Of a stretch of 64,000 bases of DNA, positions 54,709-63,049 are shown piece by piece; the first letter of the stretch is position 1, and every line of letters starts with the position of its first letter. Source of the stretch: Gemmatimonadota bacterium (GTDB lineage: Bacteria; Gemmatimonadota; Gemmatimonadetes; Gemmatimonadales; Gemmatimonadaceae). The notes beneath the pieces were generated by a model. The model was not told where the DNA came from, searched no databases, and saw only the letters and a program-made list of their open reading frames with translations. The stretch is taken from assembly GCA_028287305.1 (NCBI GenBank), contig JAQBPX010000038.1, forward strand, positions 558,001-622,000, read 5' to 3'. The translations under genes and the position numbers were made by a program.

Positions 54709-55620
54709 TCATGGAAAGAGCCACTCGACGGCGCCCTCGAACCGTCGAGCCCATGCTGTTTCGTGGTGAATGCCGGCGGGGTCGATCACGAGGCGGAGGT
54801 GGGCGTCCGGGACGCCCCGCTCGCGCAACGCGCTCACCACCCGCTCCGTTCCCTCGACGTACACCTGCGGATACGTCAGCGCGGTGCCGTCGGCACTGCA
54901 GACGTTCGGCTCGGCGAGGCGGCTGCGCTCATTGGCGCCGACGTCGAGGTAGAAGTGCACGTCGTTCGGCGGCACGCGGCGCTCGATGAGTGCCAGCAGC
55001 CGGTTCTTGGAGAGCCAGGGGCCGCCGGACTCAGCGAACCACACCGCGGTGGACATGGCCAGGACCTTCGAGAAGACGTCGGGCCGGGTGAGCCCCGCGT
55101 AGAGCGCGAACAGGCCCCCCATGCTCGACCCGCCGATCCCCGTATGGGCGCGCGCCGTACTAATGCGGTACCGTGATGCGACGCCGGGCAGCAGCGTGTC
55201 CACGATGAAGGAGAGGTAGGCCGCGGCCTCGCCCCCCTGCGTGGCATTGGCCCACGACGGGATCATCCAGTCCATCATGTGGCTGTTGGCCCAGGGGCCG
55301 TACTCGTCCCAGCGGTGCTCGCTGTTGTCGACGCCCACGATCACCGCGCCACTGCTGCGGCCACTCTCGACGAGCTGGTCCATGGTCTGGCCCAGCCTCC
55401 AGTCGCCGAAGGGACCAGCCGTGAAGAGGGACTGGCCGTCCTGCATCACGAGCACGGGCCAGGCGAGGTTCTCGTCGCAGTCGTAGCCGGGCGGGACGTA
55501 CACGCGAACGTTCCGCTGCCGCCCGTGGAGCTGGGGCATGCGGAGGGAAAACGTGTCGATCCGGCTCGGGGAGGGCTCGAGTCCGGGGGTCGTGGTCGCG
55601 CGGCCGAGAGGGACGGTCAT
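54709..55620 (-). CDS. Esterase, Fes/IroE-like alpha/beta hydrolase
   Basis: This 303-aa alpha/beta hydrolase resembles enterochelin-esterase-type enzymes. It has WPVLVMQDGQSLF, the nucleophile elbow GGSSMGG and a catalytic His in PAGIHHETAW. There is no signal peptide from the ATG at 55620. It lies about 98 bp upstream of susC on the same strand and may be cotranscribed. A second family member, secreted, lies at 57103. Its substrate, perhaps acylated glucan, is unknown. Confidence 0.85.
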   Translation of the reverse strand: MTVPLGRATTTPGLEPSPSRIDTFSLRMPQLHGRQRNVRVYVPPGYDCDENLAWPVLVMQDGQSLFTAGPFGDWRLGQTMDQLVESGRSSGAVIVGVDNSEHRWDEYGPWANSHMMDWMIPSWANATQGGEAAAYLSFIVDTLLPGVASRYRISTARAHTGIGGSSMGGLFALYAGLTRPDVFSKVLAMSTAVWFAESGGPWLSKNRLLALIERRVPPNDVHFYLDVGANERSRLAEPNVCSADGTALTYPQVYVEGTERVVSALRERGVPDAHLRLVIDPAGIHHETAWARRFEGAVEWLFP

Positions 55621-55650
55621 TGAAACGTGCGGCCCACCTTTCACGTAAAT

Positions 55651-55697
55651 GTGTAATTTGTACACGCAACGCTACGATTCCGTCACCTAGCCGTCAA
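55651..55697 (-). promoter_or_regulatory. Promoter and palindromic operator between esterase and Nudix regulator
   Basis: On the minus strand TTGACG (55697-55692) is followed after 17 bases by TAGCGT (55674-55669). Immediately downstream is the palindrome GTGTA-N5-TACAC (55651-55665), placed where a repressor would cover the start of transcription. Confidence 0.5.
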
Positions 55698-55740
55698 TAG
55701 CGGGTTTCGCCCGCACGGAACTGTCACCATCCTTCCGGTC

Positions 55741-56490
55741 GTGACTTCCATGGATTCCCGGGACCTCCGGATCGACCAGGCCCGCACCAGCATCGAGTTC
55801 CTGGGCAGCGATGCCCACGAGTACCTGCCGCACCTCGCGGTGGACTGCGTGGTGTTCGGCGTCCACGAGGGCGACCTCCGGATCCTGCTGACCCACTGGA
55901 CCAAGCGAGACCGGTGGAGCCTGCCGGGCGGGTTCGTCCGGAATGACGAGTCCGTGGACGAGACCGCCAGCCGGGTGCTGCGGATGCGAACGGGGCTCGA
56001 CGACGTCTTCCTCGAGCAGTTCCACACCTTCGGGTCGCTGGACCGTGGCCACCCCGGCGCCGACCGGTTCGTGTCGGTGGGCTACTACGCGCTGGTGGAC
56101 TTCTCGATGGCGACGCCCACGCCCGACGGCATCCTCACCGACGAGTGCCGCTGGTGGAACCTCTGCGGGCGCCCCGACCTTCTCTTCGACCACGACGAGA
56201 TGGTCGCCCGCGCACTCGGCACGCTGCGGTTGCAGCTGGGGACGCGGCCGATTGGCCTGACCCTGTTTCCGGATGACTTCACGTTGCCGGAGCTGCAGCG
56301 TTTGTATGAGACCGTGCTGGGCCGGTCACTGGACAGGCGGAACTTCCAGAAGAAGATGCGGGAGCTTGGGATCCTTACGCGGGTTGGGGAGAAGTCCACC
56401 GAGAACTCGCGCCGGGCTCCGTATCTGTATCGGTTCGATGCGGAGAAGTATGCGGAGGCGCTCGAGAGGGGAGACTCTCTCGCGTACTGA
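55741..56490 (+). CDS. Nudix-like transcriptional regulator (NrtR/AraR type)
   Basis: This 249-aa protein has an N-terminal Nudix fold and a C-terminal winged helix (FTLPELQRLYETVLGRSLDRRNFQKKM), the layout of NrtR- and AraR-type regulators. The Nudix box spans 64-86, with Gly64, Glu70, Arg78 and Gly85 kept. The three catalytic Glu positions are Val79, Met82 and Arg83, so hydrolase activity should be lost. It is divergent from the esterase and sits at the head of the Sus-type locus, whose regulator it probably is. The sugar-like ligand is unknown. Start is GTG 55741 or ATG 55750. Confidence 0.85.
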   Translation: MTSMDSRDLRIDQARTSIEFLGSDAHEYLPHLAVDCVVFGVHEGDLRILLTHWTKRDRWSLPGGFVRNDESVDETASRVLRMRTGLDDVFLEQFHTFGSLDRGHPGADRFVSVGYYALVDFSMATPTPDGILTDECRWWNLCGRPDLLFDHDEMVARALGTLRLQLGTRPIGLTLFPDDFTLPELQRLYETVLGRSLDRRNFQKKMRELGILTRVGEKSTENSRRAPYLYRFDAEKYAEALERGDSLAY

Positions 56491-56501
56491 GGCTTGGGGC
56501 T

Positions 56502-57099
56502 GCGGTAACTGCGTGGCTTCGGGCTTCGGGCGCGGGCTACGGTCCTCGGGCTTCGGTAACTAGCGGCCTCGGGGATTCGGTACGCTGCGCGTTCATTGGG
56601 TGACGGCGGCAGCGGCGGTGCGCGGTACCGTGGCGCATGCGCGATCCCAATAAGCTCGAAGTCTACGTTCGCTCGGTTGACCTTGCGGCCGAAGTCCTGA
56701 TCCTTTGCGAAGCTCTGCCGGTGCGCTTCCGCAAGCAGCTCATCGACCAGGTCGTGCGCGCCGCGCTCTCGATTCCCGGCAACATCGGCGAGGGGAACGG
56801 CAAGGACACTCATCGCGAGTACCTGCAGTACCTGCGCACTGCCACCGGCAGCGCGAACGAGCTGGCGGCCTATCTCGACGTGCTGCGGAAGGCGTTTCCG
56901 GCCGTCGTGAAGATCCCGGCCCTGCGCGAGGAGCTCACGACCTGCAAGAAGATGCTGGCCGGACTGGCGAAAACCGTGCGGAGCCGAATCGAGACGGAGC
57001 CGGATTAGCCGCCGTCATGCCGCCCTTCCCCGAAGCCGTAGCTACCGAGGCCCGAAGACTGTAGCCCGCGCCAGAAGCCCGAAGCCACGCAGTTACCGC
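56502..57099. mobile_element. Inverted-repeat cassette carrying an S23-type gene
   Basis: Left arm 56502-56561 and right arm 57040-57099 match as an inverted repeat over about 60 bp with few mismatches. The first 26 bases (GCGGTAACTGCGTGGCTTCG plus GGCTTC) are identical. A shorter inner pair (TGACGGCGGC / GCCGCCGTCA) closes on the gene. A four-helix-bundle ORF sits in the loop, the layout of 23S rRNA intervening sequences, but here outside any rRNA gene. Confidence 0.8.
56637..57008 (+). CDS. S23-type four-helix-bundle protein
   Basis: This 123-aa protein belongs to the family of proteins encoded in 23S rRNA intervening sequences. Landmarks are VYVRSVDLAAEVLILCEALP, FRKQLIDQVVRAALSIPGNIGEGNGK and YLQYLRTATGSANELAAYLDV. 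It is small, all helical, and forms pentamers in known relatives; its function is not established. It lies in the loop of a long inverted repeat. The ATG at 56637 lacks a clear ribosome site. Confidence 0.92.
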   Translation: MRDPNKLEVYVRSVDLAAEVLILCEALPVRFRKQLIDQVVRAALSIPGNIGEGNGKDTHREYLQYLRTATGSANELAAYLDVLRKAFPAVVKIPALREELTTCKKMLAGLAKTVRSRIETEPD

Positions 57100-57102
57100 C
57101 GC

Positions 57103-58281
57103 CTAAGGTTTTCCCCCCGAAAACAACCAGAGGTATGCCCTGGGAAACTCCCGCCTCCAAAACCACTCCGAATGCACTCCATCCGGAGGCATCGACGCCT
57201 CAATGGAGGAGCCGCGCAAAAACCCCGAAGCCACGAGCGTATCCACAAGCGCCGCCTGCTGGACTCCCATGGAGCCATCGGGGGTCTCCTTGCCGCCCAC
57301 CACGAAGTAGAACTTCGGCGCCGGTGTGAGTGGTTTCACCTTCTTCACGAATGAATAGAGCTCCGGCGCCGTCCAGTGCGCCGACGAGAACACGCCGGCG
57401 CGACCGAACACCGTCGGATACTTGAGCGCCGCATACAGCGAGATGAGCCCGCCCATGCTGGAGCCCATCACCCCCGTGTTCTCGCGCGACGGCATCGTGC
57501 GATAGTGCGCATCGATGTAGGGCTTGAGCGTCTTCGCCAGGAAGTCCACGTACCTGTCGCCCTCGCCTCCCATCAGCGCGGGATTCGCGTTCTTCCACGG
57601 GTTGTACTCGGACATGCGGTGGGTCTCGCCATTGTCCACCGCCACCACGATCACGCCGCGATCGCCGAGTGCGTGCAGCGAGTCGAGCGTCTCGTCGATT
57701 CCCCACTCGCCCGCGAAGCTGGTGGCCGCGTCGAACACGTTCTGTCCGTCATGCATGTAGAGCACGGGATAGCGCAGCTTGCTCGTCGCGTAACCGGGCG
57801 GCAGGTACAGCCACACGCGACGCTCGCGTCCCAATTGCGGAATCGCGAAGGTGTCGCTGAGCACGTGGACGTTGGCGCTCGCCGTGTGCTTTCTCGGCGT
57901 GCCGACCCCCGACTTCGTGTCCCAGCGCGCCACCACCACGCTCAGCGTCTCGGCGCCCGTTCGCGGCACCGTCGCGGTGCGGTTCGCCATCTGGTCGCCA
58001 TTCGCGAGCAGCTCGACGTGGTCCCACGACCCCACCGTCAGCTTGAACTCCACGGTGCCGGTGACTCCACTCGGCATCGTGATCGCCCAGGTGGAATCGG
58101 CGAGCCGCGTCATCTTCCAGCTGGCCGAGCCGGGATTCCACCCGTTGAAGCCGCCCGCGACGTAGATCGCGGCGTTGGCCGGGATCGGCGGCGACTTCGT
58201 CACGTGAATGGTCAGCTGCGCGGCGGCGGGCGTCGCCAGGGCGAGCGGGAGCAGCAGCGCGAATGCGACGGAGATCTTCAT
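57103..58281 (-). CDS. Secreted esterase with N-terminal E-set (CBM48-like) domain
   Basis: This 392-aa protein has a signal peptide ending PAAAQ and an E-set/CBM48-like domain with IYVAGGFNGWNPGSASW. A Fes-like alpha/beta hydrolase follows, with YPVLYMHDGQNVFD, the elbow GSSMGG and His in PDGVHSEWFW. It is a secreted relative of the esterase at 54709. The last codons abut the right arm of the S23 cassette. The E-set domain suggests a glucan-bound substrate. Confidence 0.88.
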   Translation of the reverse strand: MKISVAFALLLPLALATPAAAQLTIHVTKSPPIPANAAIYVAGGFNGWNPGSASWKMTRLADSTWAITMPSGVTGTVEFKLTVGSWDHVELLANGDQMANRTATVPRTGAETLSVVVARWDTKSGVGTPRKHTASANVHVLSDTFAIPQLGRERRVWLYLPPGYATSKLRYPVLYMHDGQNVFDAATSFAGEWGIDETLDSLHALGDRGVIVVAVDNGETHRMSEYNPWKNANPALMGGEGDRYVDFLAKTLKPYIDAHYRTMPSRENTGVMGSSMGGLISLYAALKYPTVFGRAGVFSSAHWTAPELYSFVKKVKPLTPAPKFYFVVGGKETPDGSMGVQQAALVDTLVASGFLRGSSIEASMPPDGVHSEWFWRREFPRAYLWLFSGGKP

Positions 58282-58333
58282 GCGCGAACAATGCACGGAT
58301 CTGCGGTTCGCCGCCACTGAAACGACCAAACAG

Positions 58334-58448
58334 CAACAGCCTTGAGCCACGGGTTGCACTGAGCCGCTGCGCGGCTGACACTGGCATGTAATGGCCGTGT
58401 TGCGCCTGCGCAGCAGGCGCCCGTGAAACCCGTGGCTCAAGTCAGTTG
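58334..58448. repeat. Inverted-repeat element between divergent genes
   Basis: Arms 58334-58359 and 58423-58448 match at 23 of 26 positions around CTTGAGCCACGGGTT. Between them are two hairpins (GAGCCGCTGCGCGGCT and GCGCCTGCGCAGCAGGCGC), the same arrangement as other elements in the window. Confidence 0.85.
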
Positions 58449-58506
58449 CAGTTGAGGTAGTTTCCCCAAGCTTGACCAATCGACCGGCGATCCGCACCAT
58501 CACCGC

Positions 58507-60213
58507 ATGCCACGCACCCGAATCCTGGCCGGCGCGCTGCTCCTCGCCGCCTGCGCCCGCCCCGCCACCGCTCCCTCCCCCGCCACTGCGACCTACGACG
58601 TAGTCATCGAGAACGGTCGACTGGTCGACGGCACCGGCAACCCGTGGAGCTACGGTGACGTTGGCATTCGCGGCGACCGCATCGCGGTCATTGCGCCGCG
58701 CGGCGGACTCACTGGGGCTCGCGCGACGCGACGCATCGACGCGCGCGGCCACATCGTGTCGCCCGGTTTCATCGACATCCAGGGGCACTCGTGGGACAAC
58801 CTGCTCTGGCGCGACGGACGCGCCGTGAGCAAGGTGACGCAGGGCGTCACGAGCGAGATTCTCGGCGAGTCCACCACGCCCGCCCCGGCGAACGCGCTCG
58901 TGGATTCACTGGTGCTCAGGGACGACGCGAACCCCCTGCGCGCCGCGCTGCAACCGTCCTTTCACGGCGAGCACGGCTTCGACGCATGGCTCTCGGCCAT
59001 CGAGCGCCACGGTAACGCGATCAACGCGGGCTCGTATCTCGGCGCGTCCACGGTGCGCGCGTACGCCATGGGCCAGGCACCCGGCGCGCCGAGCGACGCG
59101 CAGCTCGACACCATGCGCATGGTGGTGCGGAACGCGATGCACGACGGCGCGTTCGGCATCTCCACCGCGCTGATCTATCCCCCCGGCGGCTACGCGGGCA
59201 CGCGCGAGCTGGTCGAGATGGCGAAGGCGATGTCGCCGTATCATGGCGGCTACATCACGCACATGCGCTCGGAAGACGACTCGATCTTCCAGGCGATGGA
59301 CGAAGCCTTCCGCATCGGAGTGGAAGGCCACGTGCGCGTGGACATCTATCACCTGAAGACGTCGAACAAGGAGAACTGGGGCAAGGCGCCGGCGGTGATC
59401 GCAAAGATTGATTCGGCGCGTGCGAGCGGCTTCGACCTGGGCGCCACCATGTACCCGTACCCGTACAGCGGCAACAACCTCGGCGAGTGCATCCCCGACT
59501 GGGCATCCGAGAACGGCAAGCTGCTCGCGAACCTGCGCGACGCCGCCACGCGTGCGCGCATCGTGCGCGAAATGGCGGACCCGAAGGGTCACGTCCTCTG
59601 CCAGCGGCAGGGCCCCACGCTCTACATGATCACCGACTTCCGGAAGCCGGAGCACGCGAAGTACGAGGGCAAGCTGCTCAGCGAGATTGCCGACGACATG
59701 AAGCTGCCGTGGCCCGACGCGATCGTCGAGTTGATCACGAGCGAGGGGCGCGACCTCTCGAAGATCAACTTCTCGATGAGCGAGGACAACGTGCGGCTGC
59801 AGATCGCGCAGCCATGGGTCGTGATCGGCACCGACGCCGGCAGCTTCGATCCCGACTCGGCGAAGAACATGGTGCATCCGCGCGCCTATGGCTCATACCC
59901 GCGGATCCTCGGACGCTACGTGCGCGAGCAGCACCTCTTCACGCTCGAGGAGGCCGTGCGCAAGATGACGGGAGGCGTCGCGTCACGACTCGGGATTCGC
60001 GATCGCGGCCTGCTGCGCGAGGGGATGTTCGCCGACGTCGTGGTGTTCGACGACGCGACGATCATCGACCTCGCGACCCCCGCGAAGCCCCATCAGATAT
60101 CGAAGGGAGTCGAGTGGGTGCTCGTGAATGGGGAGGTGGTGCTGGCCGACGGGAAGTTCACGTCAGCGCGGCCGGGGCGGGCGCTGCGCGGGGCCGGCTT
60201 CGGGATGCCGTAG
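58507..60213 (+). CDS. N-acyl-D-amino-acid deacylase-like amidohydrolase lipoprotein
   Basis: This 568-aa protein is a D-aminoacylase-type amidohydrolase, with VIENGRLVDGTG, SPGFIDIQGHSWDNLL, GGYITHMRSE, the HLK lysine region DIYHLKTSNKENWGK and the late metal Asp region IGTDAG. The first metal site reads IQGHS rather than the common HxH, so only one of the two His is kept. The signal ends LAAC (Cys16), making it a lipoprotein, unusual for cytoplasmic D-aminoacylases. It probably acts on periplasmic D-amino acid or dipeptide derivatives. Confidence 0.88.
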   Translation: MPRTRILAGALLLAACARPATAPSPATATYDVVIENGRLVDGTGNPWSYGDVGIRGDRIAVIAPRGGLTGARATRRIDARGHIVSPGFIDIQGHSWDNLLWRDGRAVSKVTQGVTSEILGESTTPAPANALVDSLVLRDDANPLRAALQPSFHGEHGFDAWLSAIERHGNAINAGSYLGASTVRAYAMGQAPGAPSDAQLDTMRMVVRNAMHDGAFGISTALIYPPGGYAGTRELVEMAKAMSPYHGGYITHMRSEDDSIFQAMDEAFRIGVEGHVRVDIYHLKTSNKENWGKAPAVIAKIDSARASGFDLGATMYPYPYSGNNLGECIPDWASENGKLLANLRDAATRARIVREMADPKGHVLCQRQGPTLYMITDFRKPEHAKYEGKLLSEIADDMKLPWPDAIVELITSEGRDLSKINFSMSEDNVRLQIAQPWVVIGTDAGSFDPDSAKNMVHPRAYGSYPRILGRYVREQHLFTLEEAVRKMTGGVASRLGIRDRGLLREGMFADVVVFDDATIIDLATPAKPHQISKGVEWVLVNGEVVLADGKFTSARPGRALRGAGFGMP

Positions 60214-60238
60214 GGGGCGTGGGGTGTTGGTAACAGCT

Positions 60239-60370
60239 GGCGTGTGGCTTGTGGCTGGGGCGGCGGTCTTCGGGCTGAAGTAACTACGGCATGGGGCTGA
60301 TGGCTTGCACTACAGGGCTGCGGGGAGCACCCACGCAGTCATCCTGGGCAACGCGAGGGACCAGCCGTTG
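60239..60370. repeat. Single arm of an intergenic element plus short interspersed repeat
   Basis: The phrase GGCGTGTGGCTTGTGGCTGG plus GGC (60239-60261) is identical to part of the inverted repeat at 15341. GTAACTAC and GGCATGGGGCTGATGG follow. A diverged copy of the short interspersed repeat lies at 60336-60370, close to the BlaR1-like stop. Confidence 0.75.
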
Positions 60371-60376
60371 CCGTGC

Positions 60377-62494
60377 CTACTTCTCCGCCACCCCCATCGC
60401 GAGGATGGCGTGCGGCGCGGCGCGCATTACCTGCGATGCGGCCATCAGGAGCTTCGGCAGCTTTCCGTCCGATGCCAGGCTGAGGAGCGCGAGGCCATCG
60501 TGGATGGTCGACTCCAGTTGGCCTGGATAAGAGGAATTGGGCCTGAAGATCGCGCTGAGGGCTACGTGCTTCGCGAACTTCGATTTCACGGTGAAATCGG
60601 GATTGAAGATCACGCCGATGATCATGCCGTCTTCCATCGGACGGTAAGCTTCCGGAAAATCGGCGCGCGCTATCGAGTCCACGCGCATGCCCATGCCTTC
60701 GTACGGCGAGGATGCTTCCTTTGCGGATCGCGACACAGGCCTCGAAGTCGCTCCCATGGTCACGGCGGAAATGACGACCACGCGTGGTGCGTGATCCAGG
60801 GGGCCCACGATCAGCATCTGCATCGCATCCAGGGGGTGCGGTGAGCCAAGCGCCAACATGTCGTTGCCCGTCAAGTCATCCCGTATGTGGTCAGAATTCG
60901 GCTTGAACACCGCGTCATGCGTGACCGCCTTGGCGAATTTCTCGAGCAGCCGTCCATCGGGCGAATAGATCACGACGATGATCAGTGCACCGCTCGTCAT
61001 CGTGCGCGCCTCGGGGAAGTCCTTCGCAATGATCGAGTCCGTCACCCGGCCAATGGCGTCGTTGGTGAGGTGAGTAAGCAGTACGGCACCGACGTCCGGA
61101 AAGTCGGAGGGGTCCACCTTCGACGGCTGGTTCCTTGCCTCGATGGCTACGAGGATCGTCGCGTTCAACTCATGATGCAGCTCGATGCTCGAGTGCTCGA
61201 TGTGCGTTCCTGAGGAATAGTGCGGATCGGTGATCTTTCGCAGGTCGTGCGCCTTGAGCTTTCCATCGGCGCCATACACCAGGGCAATTACCACCTGCGT
61301 CGTGTCTGATCGCTCACCCAGGCCGGGGTAATAGAGTTCGATGGCGCGTCTCGGCTGCGGCGAGAGTGCGCCAGACATACGCGGCGCCTCGGTCGTTGCA
61401 GCACTACCTGCCTTGTTTTCGAACATGAGCGGCTTGCTACCCGCCGCACTCGCCAGCTGCTGCCGCTCCGCGGGCGTGATGCTGCTCGCCACCGAGTCAT
61501 TCTTCATCAGGCTCGCGAGCTCCCCGATCAGCTCATGCGCCCGCGCCCTCGGCGCCAGCTCGGGCCTGGGCGTGTAGCACGCTGCGACCACGAGCGCCGC
61601 GGCTGCGGCGCCGGCGAGGTACACCTTCCACGAGGCAGTGCGCGCAGTGCGAGTCATGGCGTCGATCCTCCGTTCGATCATGGTTGACGGCTCGGCGAGC
61701 GCCGCTACGGGCGCCACGCCTGCAAGGGTGCGCTCGACCACGTCGAGCAGCAGGGTGCAATACGCGCGCGGGTCCACGCGCGCCTGCAGTACGCGCGCGT
61801 CGCAGTCCATCTCGATCGCATGACGCAGGCGTCGCAGCGCATACCAGAGCGGCGCGTTCCACGGCATCAGCGACACGAGCAGCGTCGCGCCCCAGAGCAG
61901 AAGTGGATCGCCGGCGCGCAGGTGCTCGCGCTCATGCGTCATGATCGTGCGCTGCGCCGGCTCGTCGAGCGTCTCGACCCATGCGGGCACCACGATTTCG
62001 TGATGCACCAGGCCGATCACCGCGGGGCCCACGTCATGCGACACGAGCACCGGCACGCCGGCGATCACCTGCTCCCGCCACGCGCTGCGCATGCGCGACA
62101 CGCGCCACGCCGACGTCCCCAGCAGTGCGACGCAGGCAATGGTGCCGAGGATCCAGAGCAGGAGCAGGCCGGCGTCGGCGCCGAGCGACGGTGAGGCAGC
62201 GACCGATTCATCAGGCGCGCTGGCCACACCTTGCCTGACTGGGATCGTCGTTGTCGAGACAGGAGTGCGCGCCGCCGGCAGCGGCTGCGTCACCTGCGCG
62301 TTTCCAGCGTCACTCACGCGCGATGCCTTCGTCGACGTCATCACCGCTGCGCCAGACATGACGATCGTCCCGGCGATCGCCACGAGCCACAGCATTCGCT
62401 TTCGCGCCGACAGGACAGGCAGTGCCTCGACCACCGCTGCCGCCCCCGCGAACAGCACGCCGATGATCGTCGCGTACAGCATGAAGGCGAGCAT
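60377..62494 (-). CDS. BlaR1-like M56 membrane metalloprotease with repeated C-terminal domain
   Basis: This 705-aa protein has four or five transmembrane helices and the M56 zinc motif MTHEREHL (His187, Glu188, His191), with AIEMDCDARVL following. After the last helix (about 290-307) there is no penicillin-binding sensor. Instead about 390 periplasmic residues contain at least two similar units, IIAKDFPEA / ALIIVVIYSPDGRLLEKFAK and IARADFPEA / MIIGVIFNPDFTVKSKFAK. A weaker third precedes them. Its ATG overlaps the BlaI stop by one base. It should cleave the repressor on sensing an unknown envelope signal. Confidence 0.9.
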   Translation of the reverse strand: MLAFMLYATIIGVLFAGAAAVVEALPVLSARKRMLWLVAIAGTIVMSGAAVMTSTKASRVSDAGNAQVTQPLPAARTPVSTTTIPVRQGVASAPDESVAASPSLGADAGLLLLWILGTIACVALLGTSAWRVSRMRSAWREQVIAGVPVLVSHDVGPAVIGLVHHEIVVPAWVETLDEPAQRTIMTHEREHLRAGDPLLLWGATLLVSLMPWNAPLWYALRRLRHAIEMDCDARVLQARVDPRAYCTLLLDVVERTLAGVAPVAALAEPSTMIERRIDAMTRTARTASWKVYLAGAAAAALVVAACYTPRPELAPRARAHELIGELASLMKNDSVASSITPAERQQLASAAGSKPLMFENKAGSAATTEAPRMSGALSPQPRRAIELYYPGLGERSDTTQVVIALVYGADGKLKAHDLRKITDPHYSSGTHIEHSSIELHHELNATILVAIEARNQPSKVDPSDFPDVGAVLLTHLTNDAIGRVTDSIIAKDFPEARTMTSGALIIVVIYSPDGRLLEKFAKAVTHDAVFKPNSDHIRDDLTGNDMLALGSPHPLDAMQMLIVGPLDHAPRVVVISAVTMGATSRPVSRSAKEASSPYEGMGMRVDSIARADFPEAYRPMEDGMIIGVIFNPDFTVKSKFAKHVALSAIFRPNSSYPGQLESTIHDGLALLSLASDGKLPKLLMAASQVMRAAPHAILAMGVAEK

Positions 62495-62880
62495 CAGTTC
62501 GCGTCCTCATGCTTCTCGGGCTCGCCGAGCCGCTCATCGAGCAGCGCGCGCATCTTCGCGAGCTTCTCGCGCGACAGTCCCCGATCGCTCACCAGCTGCG
62601 TGAGCAGCGCCTCGGCCGACCCCTGGAACACCTTGTCCACCAGGTGCTTCACGCCGCTCGCCTCGGCCTCGTGCCGCGCGACTGTGGGGAAGTAGCGGTG
62701 CGCCTTCCCCTCCCCCTCGTGTCGAAGGAACCCCTTGGCCTCGAGGGTGCGGAGCAGGCTGAGGACGGTCGTGTACGCGAGGTCGTCGGTGAGCTTCTCG
62801 CGGACCTCGGCCACGGTACCGGAGCCGAGGTCCCAGAGGACGTTCATGAGGTCGAGCTCGCGGTCGGTGAAGCTGGGCAC
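62494..62880 (-). CDS. BlaI/MecI-family repressor
   Basis: This 128-aa repressor has the BlaI winged helix LTDRELDLMNVLWDLG-like start and the recognition region LAYTTVLSLLRTLEAKGFLRHE, followed by HRYFPTVARHEAEA where M56 proteases usually act. The start is GTG at 62880 with AGGAG eight bases upstream. It is coupled to the BlaR1-like gene and represses both through the paired operators upstream. Confidence 0.95.
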   Translation of the reverse strand: MPSFTDRELDLMNVLWDLGSGTVAEVREKLTDDLAYTTVLSLLRTLEAKGFLRHEGEGKAHRYFPTVARHEAEASGVKHLVDKVFQGSAEALLTQLVSDRGLSREKLAKMRALLDERLGEPEKHEDAN

Positions 62881-62890
62881 GGGGCGTCTC

Positions 62891-62952
62891 CTACTAGAGG
62901 TCTAGTAGACAATATGGTGTTCTACGACTTCTGTCAACTAGAAGGCTAGTAG
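62891..62952 (-). promoter_or_regulatory. BlaI promoter with two operators
   Basis: Operator 1 is CTACTAGAGGTCTAGTAG (62891-62908), a palindrome with 8-bp arms. Operator 2 is CAACTAGAAGGCTAGTAG (62935-62952). Between them, on the minus strand, TTGACA (62937-62932) and TATTGT (62914-62909) are 17 bases apart. Operator 2 touches the -35 and operator 1 covers the transcription start. Confidence 0.92.
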
Positions 62953-62958
62953 GTTGGG

Positions 62959-63033
62959 TATCCTGAACTTGCGATTGCGCATAGTTCAGTTTAGGTGTTA
63001 TCCTGAACTATGGACGGCTGCTAGTTCAGTTTA
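62959..63033. promoter_or_regulatory. Duplicated 40-bp operator-like repeat before the fic gene
   Basis: The unit TATCCTGAACT, 13 bases, then AGTTCAGTTTA is present twice with a 40-bp period (62959-62993 and 62999-63033). Each unit is an imperfect inverted repeat around AGTTCAG. It ends 16 bp before the fic start, so it is a likely regulator-binding site. Confidence 0.75.
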
Positions 63034-63049
63034 TCCAGACAGGTCAGCC

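Noticed and set aside
51728-54769. A 1013-codon open frame on the plus strand opposite susC
   Set aside because: It is antisense to a clear SusC protein, has the Val/Arg/Asp-rich composition typical of antisense frames in GC-rich DNA, and shows no domain.
55741-56490. Active Nudix hydrolase
   Set aside because: All catalytic glutamates of the Nudix box are replaced and a DNA-binding winged helix follows.
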